In this document: positions 9,208-15,610 of the stretch, piece after piece
Layout of the letters: each line of letters opens with the position of its first letter
Numbering within the stretch: the stretch's first letter is position 1
Assembly: GCF_003326675.1 (NCBI RefSeq)
Contig: NZ_JPWF01000005.1
Coordinates: forward strand, 271,083 to 335,082
Direction of reading: 5' to 3'
Length of the DNA stretch: 64,000 nt
From: Thalassospira profundimaris
GTDB lineage: Bacteria; Pseudomonadota; Alphaproteobacteria; Rhodospirillales; Thalassospiraceae
Position numbers and translations under genes: made by a program
The notes under the pieces: generated by a model
The model's input: the letters and a program-made list of their open reading frames with translations, nothing else
Told to the model about the DNA's origin: nothing
The model's database searches: none

Positions 9208-9426
9208 TCACTCTTGTTTTTGCTTCGCAAAGAACTCGACAACTTCGACATTTAAGGCCCCGGCAAGGGCAGCGAGCGTGGTTATTGTAGGGCTGCGTTT
9301 GCCGTTTTCAATCTGGCTTAAAAAGCTCGGGGCAAGCCCTGCCCGATGCGAAAGAGCCTCCTGACTCATACCGCTTTTAAGCCTTATCCGACGTAAGTTT
9401 GAGCCAACCGTCTCTCGTATGTCCAT
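9208..9426 (-). CDS. Small XRE-family helix-turn-helix regulator (controller-protein-like)
   Basis: 72 residues, almost entirely a lambda-repressor-like HTH: NLRRIRLKSGMSQEALSHRA, then LAPSFLSQIENGKRSPTITT. Size and position beside a restriction operon resemble restriction controller (C) proteins, but it faces the operon end-on, and its own promoter region is shared with the divergent membrane-protein gene. No ribosome-binding site is obvious, so a leaderless or repressed transcript is possible. Two inverted repeats close to its start (9408-9436 and 9462-9475) suggest autoregulation. Whether it controls the restriction operon cannot be told from sequence. Confidence 0.8.
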   Translation of the reverse strand: MDIRETVGSNLRRIRLKSGMSQEALSHRAGLAPSFLSQIENGKRSPTITTLAALAGALNVEVVEFFAKQKQE

Positions 9427-9436
9427 CGCGAGACGG
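9408..9436. promoter_or_regulatory. Inverted repeat spanning the start codon of the XRE gene
   Basis: Arms CCGTCTCTCG (9408-9417) and CGCGAGACGG (9427-9436) pair at nine of ten positions around a 9-base spacer that holds the ATG of the XRE gene (reverse strand, 9424-9426). It could be an operator for self-repression or an mRNA hairpin hiding the start codon. Confidence 0.5.
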
Positions 9437-9461
9437 TAGTGTTTTCATTGGCCTTTAACCA

Positions 9462-9475
9462 TTTACTATAGTAAA
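9462..9475. promoter_or_regulatory. Perfect 14-bp palindrome, probable XRE operator
   Basis: TTTACTATAGTAAA is perfectly palindromic and lies between the divergent XRE gene and the membrane-protein gene. On the reverse strand it contains a near-consensus -10 (TATAGT). This is the size and form of sites bound by dimers of small XRE repressors, so it could control both directions. Confidence 0.6.
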
Positions 9476-9529
9476 AGATTTGTGCTTTCTGATTAGATAA
9501 TGAGTAACAATCTCAGAGGAGTACGAAGG

Positions 9530-10483
9530 TTGGAAAATGCGAGTGAATTTATCCCAGAGAAACGTAGTTGGTTGAAAAACCGATTGGTACTGCAGGTGAT
9601 ATTTCTTGTGGTGGTTGGCCCTCTGATGATTTTTCTTCTGGGGGGCCTATACGCTGAGATGCGCTGGTCACAGAGGTCTTTCTATGAGGCACCTTTTACA
9701 CCTTGGTTGATTACCGCTGCGCTGGTTTTCTGGATGCCGTATCGACTGACCAGAAAGCCTTTGGAAAACAAGGTAGCCAATGACCCGCTTGCTAAAGTCG
9801 TAATCAGGGCAACCAAGCTCCACTTCGAAAAAGATATGAAAGGAAGTGGTGTTATTTTATGGGCGATGGCTGTGCTATTGGGCGGGCTTCTGCCGAGTTT
9901 GATACTTATCCCGATTACATCTCCGAATACCGAGATGGTGTGGTTTTTTGCCCTTCCAATGGTTTTGGGTTGGCGTTTCTTCATTCCCCAATGGTTGGAA
10001 AACCGCGAGGTCAGAAATGCTCTTACGGTGACAGCAAAGCTCAGAGAATTTCTTGGTGACGATATCGGCTACTATGTTGCCGGTGATAGAGGCGGCATAG
10101 CAATTTCTAGAGATAATCAGACGTTTGCATTTGTACGCATGGACAAAAAGAAAATAGCCAAGTCTGGAACCGTCGCCTGGAATGACATTAGAAAATGGGG
10201 AGAGCGAGAGAGTGTCGCAAATACCATCCGGGCCATCGGCAGAACAAGCACAACCGAAGCGATTGATGTTATGAGCTATAACGGTCAGGAGCATAACAAA
10301 GCCGCGCAGAACACTGGTTTGTATCTTGAATACGACCTTTCTGACCTTGAAAATGACCGCATCGTAATACCCCTGAAAAGTTATCAGGCCGCAACTTGGA
10401 GTAAGATAATGAGCCGCTTGAAAAATGGCGAACTTGCAAGTGTTGTGGAGCCAGAGTTTGTTCCTGCCGCTCGGGTATCGTAA
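9530..10483 (+). CDS. Hypothetical membrane protein divergent from the XRE regulator
   Basis: A protein of about 317 residues with two pairs of hydrophobic segments in its N-terminal half (roughly residues 18-42, 55-72, 110-130, 137-155) and a soluble C-terminal half of mixed alpha/beta character. I choose the TTG at 9530 because AGAGGAG lies 8 bases upstream. The in-frame ATG at 9500 has no ribosome-binding site and overlaps a GATAAT that could be the -10 element. No family recognised. Its promoter region shares the palindrome 9462-9475 with the XRE regulator, and a strong terminator follows the gene. Confidence 0.6.
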   Translation: MENASEFIPEKRSWLKNRLVLQVIFLVVVGPLMIFLLGGLYAEMRWSQRSFYEAPFTPWLITAALVFWMPYRLTRKPLENKVANDPLAKVVIRATKLHFEKDMKGSGVILWAMAVLLGGLLPSLILIPITSPNTEMVWFFALPMVLGWRFFIPQWLENREVRNALTVTAKLREFLGDDIGYYVAGDRGGIAISRDNQTFAFVRMDKKKIAKSGTVAWNDIRKWGERESVANTIRAIGRTSTTEAIDVMSYNGQEHNKAAQNTGLYLEYDLSDLENDRIVIPLKSYQAATWSKIMSRLKNGELASVVEPEFVPAARVS

Positions 10484-10508
10484 TAAAAATAGGTGCTTAT
10501 TTTAATGG

Positions 10509-10538
10509 AGCTCCCTTCTATTTGAAGGGAGCTTTTTT
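10509..10538 (+). terminator. Rho-independent terminator after the membrane-protein gene
   Basis: AGCTCCCTTC and GAAGGGAGCT form a perfect 10-bp stem with a TATTT loop, followed directly by six T. It lies 26 bases after the stop at 10483. Confidence 0.9.
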
Positions 10539-10599
10539 ATTTCTTGTTCTATGCATAGGTTTTGCAATCCTAGCAAAATTAAGGTGCCTATTTTTGTAA

Positions 10600-10690
10600 G
10601 CCAGCCGTGTTAATCGTGCCCACAGCACTCAAACATTCTGGCAAGGGGCTCTGCCCCGTTGACCCCGAGTAGACTCCTTAAAACCAATAA
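10600..10690. other. Candidate origin of transfer (oriT) upstream of mobC
   Basis: The 170-base gap between the terminator and mobC contains GGGGC-TCT-GCCCC (10645-10657) followed by GTTGACCCCG. A GC-rich short hairpin just ahead of a mobC/relaxase pair is the usual place and form of an oriT. The nick site cannot be fixed by eye. Confidence 0.4.
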
Positions 10691-10710
10691 TAATAACGGA
10701 GGTACGTATT

Positions 10711-11031
10711 ATGGTTGCAAGAAATAGGTTTTTAAAAATAAGGGTTAGTGAACAAGAAAAGAAATTATTCAAATCAGGGGCGAACACCTCTGGGATGAAT
10801 TTATCAGTATGGGCCAGACAGTCTTTGGCCTTGGCAGCACGCAAGAAAACAATTGAGAGCTACAGGGAACTCATCCAAGCAATTTACTCAGTACAGACAG
10901 AGTTAAATTGTGTTGGCAACAACATCAATCAGCTTACCCGCTACGCACATAGTAAACATGAACAAGCTGACCTCGTATACATCAAATGCCTGCTTCAGGG
11001 GATGTCTGAAAAGATAAACAGTCTGAGGTAA
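10711..11031 (+). CDS. mobC: MobC-like relaxosome accessory protein
   Basis: 106 residues. The first 50 look like a ribbon-helix-helix DNA-binding region (FLKIRVSEQEKKLF ... MNLSVWARQSL), and the second half has the MobC hallmark VGNNINQLTRYAH. The ATG follows GGAGG at good spacing. The stop is 5 bases before the relaxase start, so the two are co-transcribed. MobC proteins bind oriT and help the relaxase open the strands. A candidate oriT hairpin lies just upstream. Confidence 0.8.
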   Translation: MVARNRFLKIRVSEQEKKLFKSGANTSGMNLSVWARQSLALAARKKTIESYRELIQAIYSVQTELNCVGNNINQLTRYAHSKHEQADLVYIKCLLQGMSEKINSLR

Positions 11032-11035
11032 CCTG

Positions 11036-12343
11036 ATGATTTTGAATACGACGAGAATCAGGACTTCAGGCGGTTTTCGAAACCTCAAAAACCATCTGCT
11101 TCATAAAGACTTGGAGAATGAACGTATTGAGCTTCTTGTTGGGTGGGAGGGAGATTTTGAAAAGTTCCATCGAGAAGCAGAGTTCGATGGTTGCAAGTTC
11201 TCTATGAGGCACATTTCTATCAATGCTGGGCGTCCGATGGACGATAAAAACGAGCATAGGGCCGTTGAACTTATCCTGAGTGAGTTTAATGCAAATGAAA
11301 GGCCTTACATCCTGGTTCGTCATACAAAGAAGCTGTCTGATGGAAGTCCTAACAATCATCTTCACCTGATTGTGCCAGAGAGATTTTTGGGAAGAACTTT
11401 GGATTCAAAATTTTTCAAAGTGAGAAACGAAAAGATATCCAGGCTACTGGAACTGGAATTCGGACATCAGTTGACGGTTGGCAGGCATAACCGCTCTGTT
11501 GCGCAATTTCTATCATCTCAGGGGGATTGTCCAGAAACCCTTCTTCACATTGCAGAAACACCTCGCCCAGTGGCCTCATTTGGGGCCGCAGAACATCAAG
11601 AACTTAAGAGGAAGGGCTTGCAACTTCCTGCCCTCAAACAAGAGGTAAAGCAGGCATTCAAGGATGCATCTGACATCAGTGTTTTCTCAGAGAAACTGGG
11701 TGAAATGAATCTTGTGCTCAGGCGGGGAGAGAAAGCCTTTGTCATTGAGCATGAAAACGGCACGTTTGTTGGTGCCTGTCACAGATTACTAAAAATAAGA
11801 AAAATGGAATTCGACAACTTAATGGAGGAACACAATGGCTCAATTGCAAAACGTCACAGGCGCAATACAGAAGACGAAGAAGAATACAGACGACATTCTA
11901 AAAATCTTGGAGCAGGAAGATGGCGAGAGCCCACTCAATCTCATGATGGACCTGCTTGCCGAAATCGTCACAGGGCAAAGAATGATTTGTCAAAGGTTGG
12001 ACTTAATCGAATCACAGATAGAAGGCTTGAAAAGAGGAAGAAGGATATAGTTCGGCTTTTTACCTCATTGGGTGATAGGTCCCCTTTAGACGAGGAAACG
12101 TATCAAGCGGACTACGCCAGTTTTCAAGAAACATCATCTAGAGTTTTGGCAGCTTACCAGCGTTTTAAAGATAGCCAGGGAAAGGGGGAGGTGTATCGGC
12201 TTATCAGGAATGTTGAGAATGCTATACAGGCTAGCGCGTTTCCTCTTGCTTCGTCGCAAGATAGTGCATCCCTTCAAGCGGAAACAACCGAGGATAAGGT
12301 TAGAACGATAAAGCCAGCCCCAAAGTTCTTGCCGCCATTTTGA
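11036..12343 (+). CDS. Relaxase / mobilization nuclease (MobA/VirD2-like)
   Basis: 435 residues. The N-terminal 150 residues form the relaxase core: motif I region TSGGFRNLKNHLLHK, conserved histidines H59 and H96, and the metal-binding NNHLHLIVPE (H108, H110). No tyrosine is present in the first 40 residues, so the nicking residue is not obvious. The C-terminal 170 residues are charged and low-complexity, and within this part (267-338) a second gene is encoded in another frame. It follows mobC by 4 bases. Function: nicking at oriT to start conjugative transfer using a helper element's secretion system. Confidence 0.8.
   Translation: MILNTTRIRTSGGFRNLKNHLLHKDLENERIELLVGWEGDFEKFHREAEFDGCKFSMRHISINAGRPMDDKNEHRAVELILSEFNANERPYILVRHTKKLSDGSPNNHLHLIVPERFLGRTLDSKFFKVRNEKISRLLELEFGHQLTVGRHNRSVAQFLSSQGDCPETLLHIAETPRPVASFGAAEHQELKRKGLQLPALKQEVKQAFKDASDISVFSEKLGEMNLVLRRGEKAFVIEHENGTFVGACHRLLKIRKMEFDNLMEEHNGSIAKRHRRNTEDEEEYRRHSKNLGAGRWREPTQSHDGPACRNRHRAKNDLSKVGLNRITDRRLEKRKKDIVRLFTSLGDRSPLDEETYQADYASFQETSSRVLAAYQRFKDSQGKGEVYRLIRNVENAIQASAFPLASSQDSASLQAETTEDKVRTIKPAPKFLPPF
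11835..12050 (+). CDS. Small gene nested out of frame inside the relaxase gene
   Basis: A 71-residue frame, offset +1 from the relaxase, begins at an ATG preceded by ATGGAGGAACACA, an excellent ribosome-binding site at correct spacing. Its product is well-formed: a helical protein with regular heptad-like hydrophobics (ILKILEQ, LNLMMDLLAEIV, RLDLIESQIEGL). The overlapping relaxase segment by contrast is charged and looks unstructured. Nested mobilisation genes are known, for example mobB within mobA of RSF1010-type plasmids, so a relaxosome accessory role is plausible. No homologue can be confirmed here. Confidence 0.5.
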   Translation: MAQLQNVTGAIQKTKKNTDDILKILEQEDGESPLNLMMDLLAEIVTGQRMICQRLDLIESQIEGLKRGRRI

Positions 12344-12461
12344 CCTTGCTATGCGTATGGGATGTGTGTACCAAATACTAAATGAGCCGCACAAATCGGC
12401 TTTGAGTGTCGTTTAAGTCGTTGTGAAACAAAGAACATGATTGGTGTATAATATACTCATA
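12344..12461. other. Non-coding end of the mobile element
   Basis: This holds a weak hairpin AGCCG-CACAAAT-CGGCT (12385-12401) with few T after it, and AT-rich GTATAATATAC next to the attachment core. Integrase arm sites would be expected here but cannot be identified by eye. Confidence 0.35.
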
Positions 12462-12489
12462 GGGAGTTCGATTCTCCCCGGGGGCACCA
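12462..12489 (+). other. Attachment-site remnant: duplicated tRNA 3' end
   Basis: GGGAG-TTCGATT-CTCCC is a perfect T-arm (5-bp stem, 7-base loop), followed by the 3' acceptor strand CGGGGGC, discriminator A and CCA. The sequence to its left does not form a D-arm, anticodon arm or matching GCCCCCG, so this is only the 3' portion, as left at the far end of an element integrated into a tRNA gene. A tRNA with 5' GCCCCCG (some tRNA-Arg genes have this) should be at the other end; its identity is not provable here. Confidence 0.8.
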
Positions 12490-12498
12490 TCGCTTTTC

Positions 12499-12528
12499 AA
12501 ACCCAGCCAGTTCATGGTTGGGTTTTGT
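12499..12528 (+). terminator. Orphaned tRNA terminator behind the attachment remnant
   Basis: AAACCCA-G-CCA and TGG-T-TGGGTTT pair around GTTCA and are followed by TTTTG. It lies 10 bases behind the tRNA 3' remnant and is presumably the original terminator of the tRNA gene, separated from it by the insertion. Confidence 0.75.
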
Positions 12529-12580
12529 TGTTTCTGGCGAAGTGTATCGGGCTACGGGGGCTAGCGAGCAGGCTGGCAAC

Positions 12581-12621
12581 TTGACGACCGTCAAGGTCGG
12601 GTTGGTGGATCTCTTTATGAT
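12581..12621 (+). promoter_or_regulatory. DNR/FNR-type box plus -10 element driving the candidate sRNA
   Basis: TTGACGACCGTCAA (12581-12594) is the exact reverse complement of the box upstream of norC. A near-consensus -10, TATGAT, follows at 12616-12621, which puts the predicted transcription start near 12628, about 40 bases from the box centre. That is the class II spacing of FNR-family activators. No protein gene follows on this strand before a strong terminator. Confidence 0.65.
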
Positions 12622-12627
12622 TGATTG

Positions 12628-12708
12628 TCAGCAACGCATTGAATTGATGACTCCCCAAAACATCAATGTGTTGAAGGGCTGCGTATTCCGTCGCAGCCCT
12701 TGTTTTTT
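12628..12708 (+). ncRNA. Candidate anaerobically induced small RNA, two hairpins with a C-rich loop
   Basis: The predicted transcript is about 80 nt. Hairpin 1 pairs CAACGCATTGA (12632-12642) with TCAATGTGTTG (12663-12673): 11 bp with one G-U, and a 20-base loop containing CTCCCC. Hairpin 2 begins at the very next base (12674) and is a 10-bp terminator stem with a T6 tail. A DNR/FNR box and -10 lie upstream at class II spacing. C-rich loops in bacterial sRNAs typically pair with ribosome-binding sites, so targets could be GGAG-type leaders. It lies between the tRNA terminator and ubiV, which is on the other strand. I do not recognise a known family. Confidence 0.6.
12674..12708 (+). terminator. 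Rho-independent terminator of the candidate sRNA
   Basis: AAGGGCTGCG (12674-12683) and CGCAGCCCTT (12692-12701) form a perfect stem, followed by GTTTTTT. The T tract is on the + strand, so it terminates a rightward transcript and does not serve the leftward ubi operon. Confidence 0.85.
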
Positions 12709-12725
12709 GGCCCGTCCCGACAAGA

Positions 12726-13643
12726 TTATTCAGCCCCTTGACCCAAAGTGTTGCGCAACTCTGCACCGGCCATGCCATGCAGGAAGCCGTCCGAAAATGC
12801 CATGGGCAGTGACATGTTTTTCAGGTTCTGGCGCAATTCATCCGCAGAGATTTGGCGATCAAGCAACTGGCGATAAAGTTGCGCCACACAGGTCATATCG
12901 AGACTGTGCGGAGAAAGTCGGAACGCATTGACGCCGGCATTTTGAAGATCCTCGATGCTGTCGGAAAGTTCGACATAATGGCTCGACATGGTCTGTAAGC
13001 CATTCACGGCAAGGAATGGTGCATTATCAAGTGTTGCGACATCCATTCCGTCAATGTGGTCGCCGCAGACATATCTGCACCCGTCCTTATGCAGGCCACG
13101 CGCGCGTGCGGAATAACAGCGTGCCGAAATTGCCAACGGCATCCGGCCGAAAATCTGGATTTCGATTTCTGCCGATTTGCGTGTTTCGCACAGGCGCGCG
13201 ATTGACGTCATCGGCAATTCCCAGGGAAGGGAAATGCGCTTTGCACCCTGATCTTCAAAATATGAAAGCGTACTTTCATTATAGATATTGATGTAGGGAC
13301 CAATGACGTGCGGCTTCCCGGCCAGCAGGCCCGCCGCCGAAATGTCATTGGCTTCGACAAGAAGGTCGGGCATCTGGGTGATTTCTTTGATCTGGTCGCT
13401 TTCGCGTCCATTCATCACCAGTGCAAGGGTTGAAAGAACCACTTCTTTTCCGGCGCGCTGCAACCGTTCGATTACGTCGGGAAGGTGTTTGTCGAAAAAT
13501 GGCATGCGCTTGGCGCAAACGACTTCCCCGACATGGACAATATCAATGTCGGCTTCATCGGCAACTTGTGCATAAAAATCGTGTTTTCGCTGTTCGTCCC
13601 AGTGAAACAGGATCGGCCCCATGACCAAACGTGATTTTGTCAT
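12726..13643 (-). CDS. ubiV: UbiV, anaerobic ubiquinone hydroxylation subunit (U32 family)
   Basis: 305 residues of the U32 'peptidase' family. Cysteines C43, C176, C189 and C193 reproduce the 13- and 4-residue spacing of the [4Fe-4S] ligands of UbiV. With UbiU it carries out O2-independent ring hydroxylation of ubiquinone precursors, using prephenate as oxygen donor in the characterised system. Its ATG overlaps the ubiU stop (ATGA), so the two are translationally coupled, as expected for a heterodimer. It is the last gene of ubiTUV, whose promoter carries a DNR/FNR box. Its presence next to denitrification genes fits the need for ubiquinone in anaerobic respiration. Confidence 0.92.
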   Translation of the reverse strand: MTKSRLVMGPILFHWDEQRKHDFYAQVADEADIDIVHVGEVVCAKRMPFFDKHLPDVIERLQRAGKEVVLSTLALVMNGRESDQIKEITQMPDLLVEANDISAAGLLAGKPHVIGPYINIYNESTLSYFEDQGAKRISLPWELPMTSIARLCETRKSAEIEIQIFGRMPLAISARCYSARARGLHKDGCRYVCGDHIDGMDVATLDNAPFLAVNGLQTMSSHYVELSDSIEDLQNAGVNAFRLSPHSLDMTCVAQLYRQLLDRQISADELRQNLKNMSLPMAFSDGFLHGMAGAELRNTLGQGAE

Positions 13644-14617
13644 TGCCAGCTTCTCCGATATGCGCCTGTTGTATCGCTTTGACCCTCGCTAAGCGTACTA
13701 AGGCTTGAACGGGTCGTTAGTTGGCCTTGGGAAATGCGATCAAGTGATGCCCGGAACGCACTGACAACCTGCGAAATATAGGCCTTGCCGCGCTGGCGGC
13801 CTTCAATCTTTAGCGCCGTGACACCGGCCTCGGCCAGTTCGGGCAAGATTGCTGTGACATCCAGACTGGTGGGTTCCTCGAACAAATAACCCGATTTGTT
13901 CATCGCGCGGAAACGGCCCTTGCAAAGGGTCGGGTAGCCGACCTTTTCATTCTGGTCATAGATATTGATGGTAAAATCGCCGAGCCTGGAAACGGTCATG
14001 TCATCACGTTCTTCGTAATGGACATGGGCTGCCGGCGAACAGACACCGTTCATATTGGGGCTTTCCCCGGTCGCATAGGATGACAGCGAACAACGCCCTT
14101 CGGCCATCACACACATGCCGCCAAATGCAAAAACCTCGGTTTCAACAGGGATGCGGTGATTGAGATACCGGATTTCTTCAAGCGATAGAACACGGGGCAG
14201 AACAACCCGGCGTACAGCAAATTCCCGATGATAGAACTTTATGGCCTCTTCGTTCGACGCTGATGCCTGAACCGAGAGATGCAACCGGGCGTCCGGGTGA
14301 CGGTCGCGGGCATATCGCAGCAGACCGATATCGGCAAGGATCACCGCATCAACACCAATTGCTACGGCGTCATCAATCGCAGCCTGCCAGATATATTCGA
14401 TACCTGCCTGTGGATAGGTGTTGCACGCAAGGTAAACATGGACATCGTGTTTATGGGCATATCTGACAGCATCGCGAAGTTCATCGCGCGAGAAATTCAG
14501 TCCCGGAAAATTCCGCGCATTGGTCGCGTCGCGAAAACCGCAATAGACAACATCGGCACCGGCATCAACGGCGGCATGAAGACTGGCAGGGGTTCCTGCC
14601 GGACAAACGAGTTCCAT
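13640..14617 (-). CDS. ubiU: UbiU, anaerobic ubiquinone hydroxylation subunit (U32 family)
   Basis: 325 residues starting MELVCPAGTPASLHAAVDAG, with DATNARNFPGLNF, both typical of UbiU. The iron-sulfur cysteines are at C169, C176, C193 and C232, the positions known for the [4Fe-4S] cluster of UbiU. It partners UbiV in O2-independent ubiquinone synthesis. It starts 24 bases after ubiT and overlaps ubiV by 4 bases. AGGAACG precedes the ATG. Confidence 0.93.
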   Translation of the reverse strand: MELVCPAGTPASLHAAVDAGADVVYCGFRDATNARNFPGLNFSRDELRDAVRYAHKHDVHVYLACNTYPQAGIEYIWQAAIDDAVAIGVDAVILADIGLLRYARDRHPDARLHLSVQASASNEEAIKFYHREFAVRRVVLPRVLSLEEIRYLNHRIPVETEVFAFGGMCVMAEGRCSLSSYATGESPNMNGVCSPAAHVHYEERDDMTVSRLGDFTINIYDQNEKVGYPTLCKGRFRAMNKSGYLFEEPTSLDVTAILPELAEAGVTALKIEGRQRGKAYISQVVSAFRASLDRISQGQLTTRSSLSTLSEGQSDTTGAYRRSWQ

Positions 14618-14640
14618 ATCGTTCCTGTGACTGGCTGTGA

Positions 14641-15351
14641 CTAGGTGTGGTCGTTAAAGGCAAAGTCATCTTTGGGGCTGGTGGTCTGGGCGGGCTTTGC
14701 ACGACGACTATTGCGTTGAAGGGAATTTTCGATCCGGGACATGGCTTCTGCCTGCGCAGTTGTGCGCTTGTCCAGACCACCCAAACGTCTTTCAAGTGAC
14801 GCAGTCAGGGCGTGCGCAGATCGGTCCATGTCATGTTGCACTTGGCCATAGAGGGTTTCGGCAAAGCGCAGCATGACGCGTGCGGCGGGGCTTGCTACAC
14901 CAAAGCTGTTACTGACAGCTGTGCGAAGGTCAATTTCCTCGCCGTCAAGCGCATTGCGCAGGGCGACAACCAGATCGGTGCGCCCCTCGATCCGAAGGGT
15001 GCGCGAAAAGAACAATGCATCCCCGTCAGATTTGCCCTGAAGCAATTCCAGCAAGGCGGGCAGCGGCCCGGAAATCCGGGCGGCAACGGGTTCTTCGGAA
15101 GGATGGCAGACCGGACGGAGTTCCGGCTGGTCCGGATCGATTTTCAGATAGAACATCATGTCCAGATCAGTTGGCGCAATCAGCAGGGCAAATGTTTCAC
15201 GCTCTGTCACCCGTTCGAACACCGCCTTATGGCGTGTGTGCATGGTTGCCATCGCATGGTTACAGATTTTCTGAACCAGCGCCCTGGGCGCATTGCGGAC
15301 AAAGGGACTGATCAGCAAAAAGGGGGTGAAAGACGGGTGGCTTTCTGACAC
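14641..15351 (-). CDS. ubiT: UbiT, SCP2-domain lipid-binding accessory factor
   Basis: 236 residues with a central SCP2 sterol-carrier-like domain (roughly 20-130, including TDLDMMFYLKIDPDQPELRP and FFSRTLRIEGRTDLVVALRN). The C-terminal tail is helical and probably disordered. UbiT assists UbiUV in anaerobic ubiquinone synthesis by binding the hydrophobic precursors. The start is a GTG at 15351, supported by GGAG six bases upstream. It is longer at the C-terminus than enterobacterial UbiT. First gene of ubiTUV; a TTGAT-N4-GTCAA box lies 57 bases upstream of the start codon. Confidence 0.85.
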   Translation of the reverse strand: MSESHPSFTPFLLISPFVRNAPRALVQKICNHAMATMHTRHKAVFERVTERETFALLIAPTDLDMMFYLKIDPDQPELRPVCHPSEEPVAARISGPLPALLELLQGKSDGDALFFSRTLRIEGRTDLVVALRNALDGEEIDLRTAVSNSFGVASPAARVMLRFAETLYGQVQHDMDRSAHALTASLERRLGGLDKRTTAQAEAMSRIENSLQRNSRRAKPAQTTSPKDDFAFNDHT

Positions 15352-15407
15352 GGGGTGCTCCGGAATTTTGACGATCAGAAGTATCGCGTTTGTCCGCCCA
15401 CTTGTGG

Positions 15408-15421
15408 TTGATGTCTGTCAA
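15408..15421 (-). promoter_or_regulatory. DNR/FNR-type box upstream of ubiT
   Basis: TTGATGTCTGTCAA. Its centre (15414.5) predicts a leftward start near 15373, and GATACT at 15385-15380 is a fair -10 at class II spacing. Confidence 0.7.
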
Positions 15422-15530
15422 GCCTCTGTAAGGTTTGTATTTTTCCAACTTTCAAGAAGGGCTGAGCCCGTTGGATCAAAAGAAAAGGTTTCCAGCCACA
15501 AGCCATGGATTTTTTTATGCCAACGATAAT

Positions 15531-15544
15531 TTGACCATCGTCAA
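15531..15544 (+). promoter_or_regulatory. DNR/FNR-type box upstream of ric
   Basis: TTGACCATCGTCAA lies 66 bases before the ric start. TCTAAT at 15571-15576 may be the -10, slightly further away than the ideal class II spacing. Confidence 0.65.
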
Positions 15545-15610
15545 AGTGAAACCGACTGAATGCAGCATTGTCTAATGGTTCATTCGCCGCTGATTTGAGA
15601 GGAAAATCGC

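Larger units (their letters stand above)
1..12489. mobile_element. Right-hand part of an integrative mobilizable element inserted at a tRNA gene
   Basis: This stretch is visibly AT-richer than what follows and carries only accessory functions: an H-NS-like protein, a primase-type replication protein, a methyltransferase/helicase/nuclease operon, an XRE regulator, MobC and a relaxase. It ends exactly in a tRNA 3' end (12462-12489) that has no tRNA body upstream, the usual footprint of an element integrated into a tRNA gene. No coupling protein or type IV secretion genes are visible, so it is probably mobilizable rather than self-transmissible. The integrase and the intact tRNA are expected beyond the left edge. 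The left boundary is unknown. Confidence 0.75.

Noticed and set aside
12462..12489. Complete tRNA gene
   Set aside because: Only the T-arm and acceptor 3' strand are present; no D-arm, anticodon arm or 5' acceptor strand lies upstream.
12518..12931. Forward open frame through the candidate sRNA and the end of ubiV
   Set aside because: It runs through a strong terminator and antisense to a conserved ubiV, has only a weak ribosome-binding site, and its composition is not protein-like.
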